A DNA stretch of 64,000 nt from Chryseobacterium vaccae (GTDB lineage Bacteria > Bacteroidota > Bacteroidia > Flavobacteriales > Weeksellaceae). The DNA lies in contig NZ_VSWH01000001.1 of the NCBI RefSeq assembly GCF_009602705.1, positions 1,426,001-1,490,000 on the forward strand. The letters are read 5' to 3'. Every line of letters begins with the position of its first letter. The first letter of the stretch is position 1. Below, one piece after another: positions 62,407 through 64,000 of this stretch. The position numbers and the translations under genes are program-made. The notes under the pieces were generated by a model. The model worked only from the letters and a program-made list of their open reading frames with translations. It was not told where the DNA came from and did not search any database.

Positions 62407-64000
62407 TTATTTTTTGACTGCTTTTATGGTTTTGGAGGTACCATCCATCATGATTAATCTGATCATGTACACCCCAGCATTAAGCTCTTGTAATGAAATT
62501 GTTTTCTCAGGAAATCTCAGCTCTTTTACCATTTTTCCTGAAGCATCATACACCACTACAGACTTCAGCTTTATCTCTCCCGAAATTGTAATGACATCCG
62601 TAAACGGATTAGGATAGATAATAATATCATGTTTTGCCGTTACTTCATTTACACCCAAAGCAACAGTAGGTGCCCAGGATACATCATCATAATAATAGAT
62701 CACGTTTCCACCGTCGGCGAAAGTGGTGAATATGGCCAGTTTTGCATTGGTAGGAACCGTATTAGGAACTGCTACCACATATTCGCTTGCTCCTGTATAA
62801 GAGGTATTGGTAATATTTACATCCTGAATAAGTACAAATGAGTTAATGTCCGTTGGATTTGTCACATAACCAATTTTCATTTTACCGGTAGCCGCACTGC
62901 AATACGCTCTGAACTTTAATGAGTGTGTTCCTGCATTAATATTGCTCAATTCAGGTAAAACGGCCATAGAAGACCCTGTAACTGGTCTCTGGAAAACCTG
63001 TTTAGTCCCTGAATAACCACCACTATAGGCATCAACGTTTACAATCCCGCTTCCTGTGGTCAGTCTTCCCCAACAAGGCACACTGGCAATTGATCCGTTA
63101 TTGTAAGCTTCAAAGTTTTCAAAAAGAGATGTTTTCGGAGCACACAGCGTAAGTACGGATGCAATATTTGACCAGGTACTCTGATCTGTACTGCTGCATC
63201 TTGACCTTACCCAGATATAATAGGTTGTCGCAGAATTCAATCCCTGCAAGGTATAAGAATTTGCAGTTGTTCCTGTTACATTGGGAGGTGTTGTTGACGT
63301 TGGGGGTATATTGCTTGTACTGTAATAAATATCATACCCTGAAGCAGGCGCAGGTACAGCAGCTGTCCATGAGATATCCGCTCCTGAACTGGTCGCGTTG
63401 GATAAAACAATATTCCCCGGAGTAAAGCAGGTTGGTTTGGGTTCCCAATACATATTATCCCAGTATATGATGGTGTTGGGTACTCCTCCATGTCTTACAG
63501 CCAGTCGTGCATTGGCAGGCACCGTGTTCGGAATGACTACCGAATATTCATAACCATCCATCGTTGTATTGGTCATGGTAACAGACTGAATATTCACAAA
63601 AGACGATGCATCTGTATCATTGGTAACGTAACCTACATCCAGCGTTCCGGTTCCGCTGCTTACCTTGGCTTTAAACCTCAGCCAGTGGGTTCCTGCATTG
63701 ACATTACTGAATGCCGGAAGCACTGCAATAACGGTATTGGCAGCACCATTTGCATATTGGTACATTCCTTTTGATCCGTTCACCCCCACTGTGTTGTTAA
63801 TGGATTGTGTACCATTTCCTAAAATAATCTTATCCCAGCAGTCCAGATTGTAAAGAGTTCCAGTGGTTCCGCTTTCAAAATCCTGAAACATAGAAGTCAC
63901 CGGATTACATTTCGTTTTAAATATTCCTCTTAAAGACCATGCACTTTTACTGGATGCACTGCAAACAGATCTTACATAGTAATAATAGGTAGTAAATGCA
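62407..64000 (-). CDS. FN3/MAM-like secreted protein with T9SS type A tail, 5' incomplete
   Basis: The frame is open from the stop at 62407 to the right edge (about 530 residues); the codons above ATG 63900 continue sensibly (YYYYVRSVCSASSKSAWSLR), so the true start lies beyond the window. Visible order: end of an FN3-like unit, a MAM/choice-of-anchor J jelly-roll (MFQDFESGTTGTLYNLDCWD ... IIYWDNMYWEP), an FN3 domain (TSSGADISWTAAVPAPASGY, YYIWVRSRCSSTDQSTWSNI), a second jelly-roll (LFENFEAYNNGSIASVPCWG), and a type A sorting domain (IIIYPNPFTDVITISG ... AGVYMIRLIMMDGTSKTIKA, KK). T9SS exports it to the surface. It precedes the type B tandem by about 160 bp. Confidence 0.93.
   Translation of the reverse strand, partial: AFTTYYYYVRSVCSASSKSAWSLRGIFKTKCNPVTSMFQDFESGTTGTLYNLDCWDKIILGNGTQSINNTVGVNGSKGMYQYANGAANTVIAVLPAFSNVNAGTHWLRFKAKVSSGTGTLDVGYVTNDTDASSFVNIQSVTMTNTTMDGYEYSVVIPNTVPANARLAVRHGGVPNTIIYWDNMYWEPKPTCFTPGNIVLSNATSSGADISWTAAVPAPASGYDIYYSTSNIPPTSTTPPNVTGTTANSYTLQGLNSATTYYIWVRSRCSSTDQSTWSNIASVLTLCAPKTSLFENFEAYNNGSIASVPCWGRLTTGSGIVNVDAYSGGYSGTKQVFQRPVTGSSMAVLPELSNINAGTHSLKFRAYCSAATGKMKIGYVTNPTDINSFVLIQDVNITNTSYTGASEYVVAVPNTVPTNAKLAIFTTFADGGNVIYYYDDVSWAPTVALGVNEVTAKHDIIIYPNPFTDVITISGEIKLKSVVVYDASGKMVKELRFPEKTISLQELNAGVYMIRLIMMDGTSKTIKAVKK

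Noticed and set aside
1..64000. CRISPR array, tRNA or rRNA
   Set aside because: No regularly spaced repeats, no tRNA cloverleaf-like segments and no rRNA sequence noticed on reading both strands; a dedicated scan would be needed to exclude a single tRNA.

Overview
The window looks like chromosomal DNA of a Flavobacteriia member, most likely Chryseobacterium or a close relative (Weeksellaceae). The inference rests on AT-rich DNA, the Bacteroidota -7 promoter box TAnnTTTG, signal peptides of the MKK...AQ type, type A and type B T9SS sorting domains, membrane TPR regulators with AraC-like or LuxR-like HTH tails, and AT-rich intergenic DNA with few Shine-Dalgarno sequences. I found no rRNA, tRNA, CRISPR array, complete IS element or prophage.

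Layout. 1-5.9 kb: a minus-strand run of eight small cytosolic proteins, including a DUF4261 protein, a DMP19-like protein and two NTF2-like paralogues; it resembles an immunity or accessory array and runs off the left edge. 6-9.5 kb: two small exported proteins and a TPR/AraC membrane regulator. 9.6-11.1 kb: a truncated, Walker-A-defective DEAD-box protein followed by a cold-shock protein, behind a long leader. 11.1-12.7 kb: a gene-poor AT-rich stretch. 12.7-20 kb: three different serine beta-lactamase-fold hydrolases, a DUF1266 protein and small membrane/exported proteins, headed by a 7TM AraC regulator. 20-22.1 kb: a TPR/LuxR-like regulator. 22.4-26.7 kb: a DUF4870 membrane protein, a zinc-ribbon membrane protein, a coupled gene pair, a 552-residue acidic protein and a broken gene. 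26.7-31.3 kb: a CocE-type hydrolase, a lipoprotein, an alpha/beta hydrolase and a cytosolic protein with UBA-like helices.

31.4-51.6 kb holds two related loci. Each has a very large exported protein (2371 and 1329 residues), a small exported partner carrying the same kind of C-terminal GMMVYDT-like module, and a pair of transposase-like helix-turn-helix genes in the same order. Between and within the loci lie an SDR, a decayed AraC gene, and two TPR-type regulators. 51.8-54.2 kb: four small unknown proteins. 54.4-62.2 kb: three tandem IgGFc-binding-like proteins with T9SS type B tails, mosaic in sequence. 62.4 kb to the edge: an FN3/MAM-like protein with a T9SS type A tail, incomplete at its 5' end.

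Taken together, the window is a cell-surface and secretion region: several large exported or T9SS-sorted proteins interleaved with membrane one-component regulators. The best candidates for something undescribed are the duplicated giant protein / small partner / HTH-pair cassette, a dispersed hairpin repeat lying just after two stop codons, and an 11-bp-period TGTAGA operator-like motif found at two loci.
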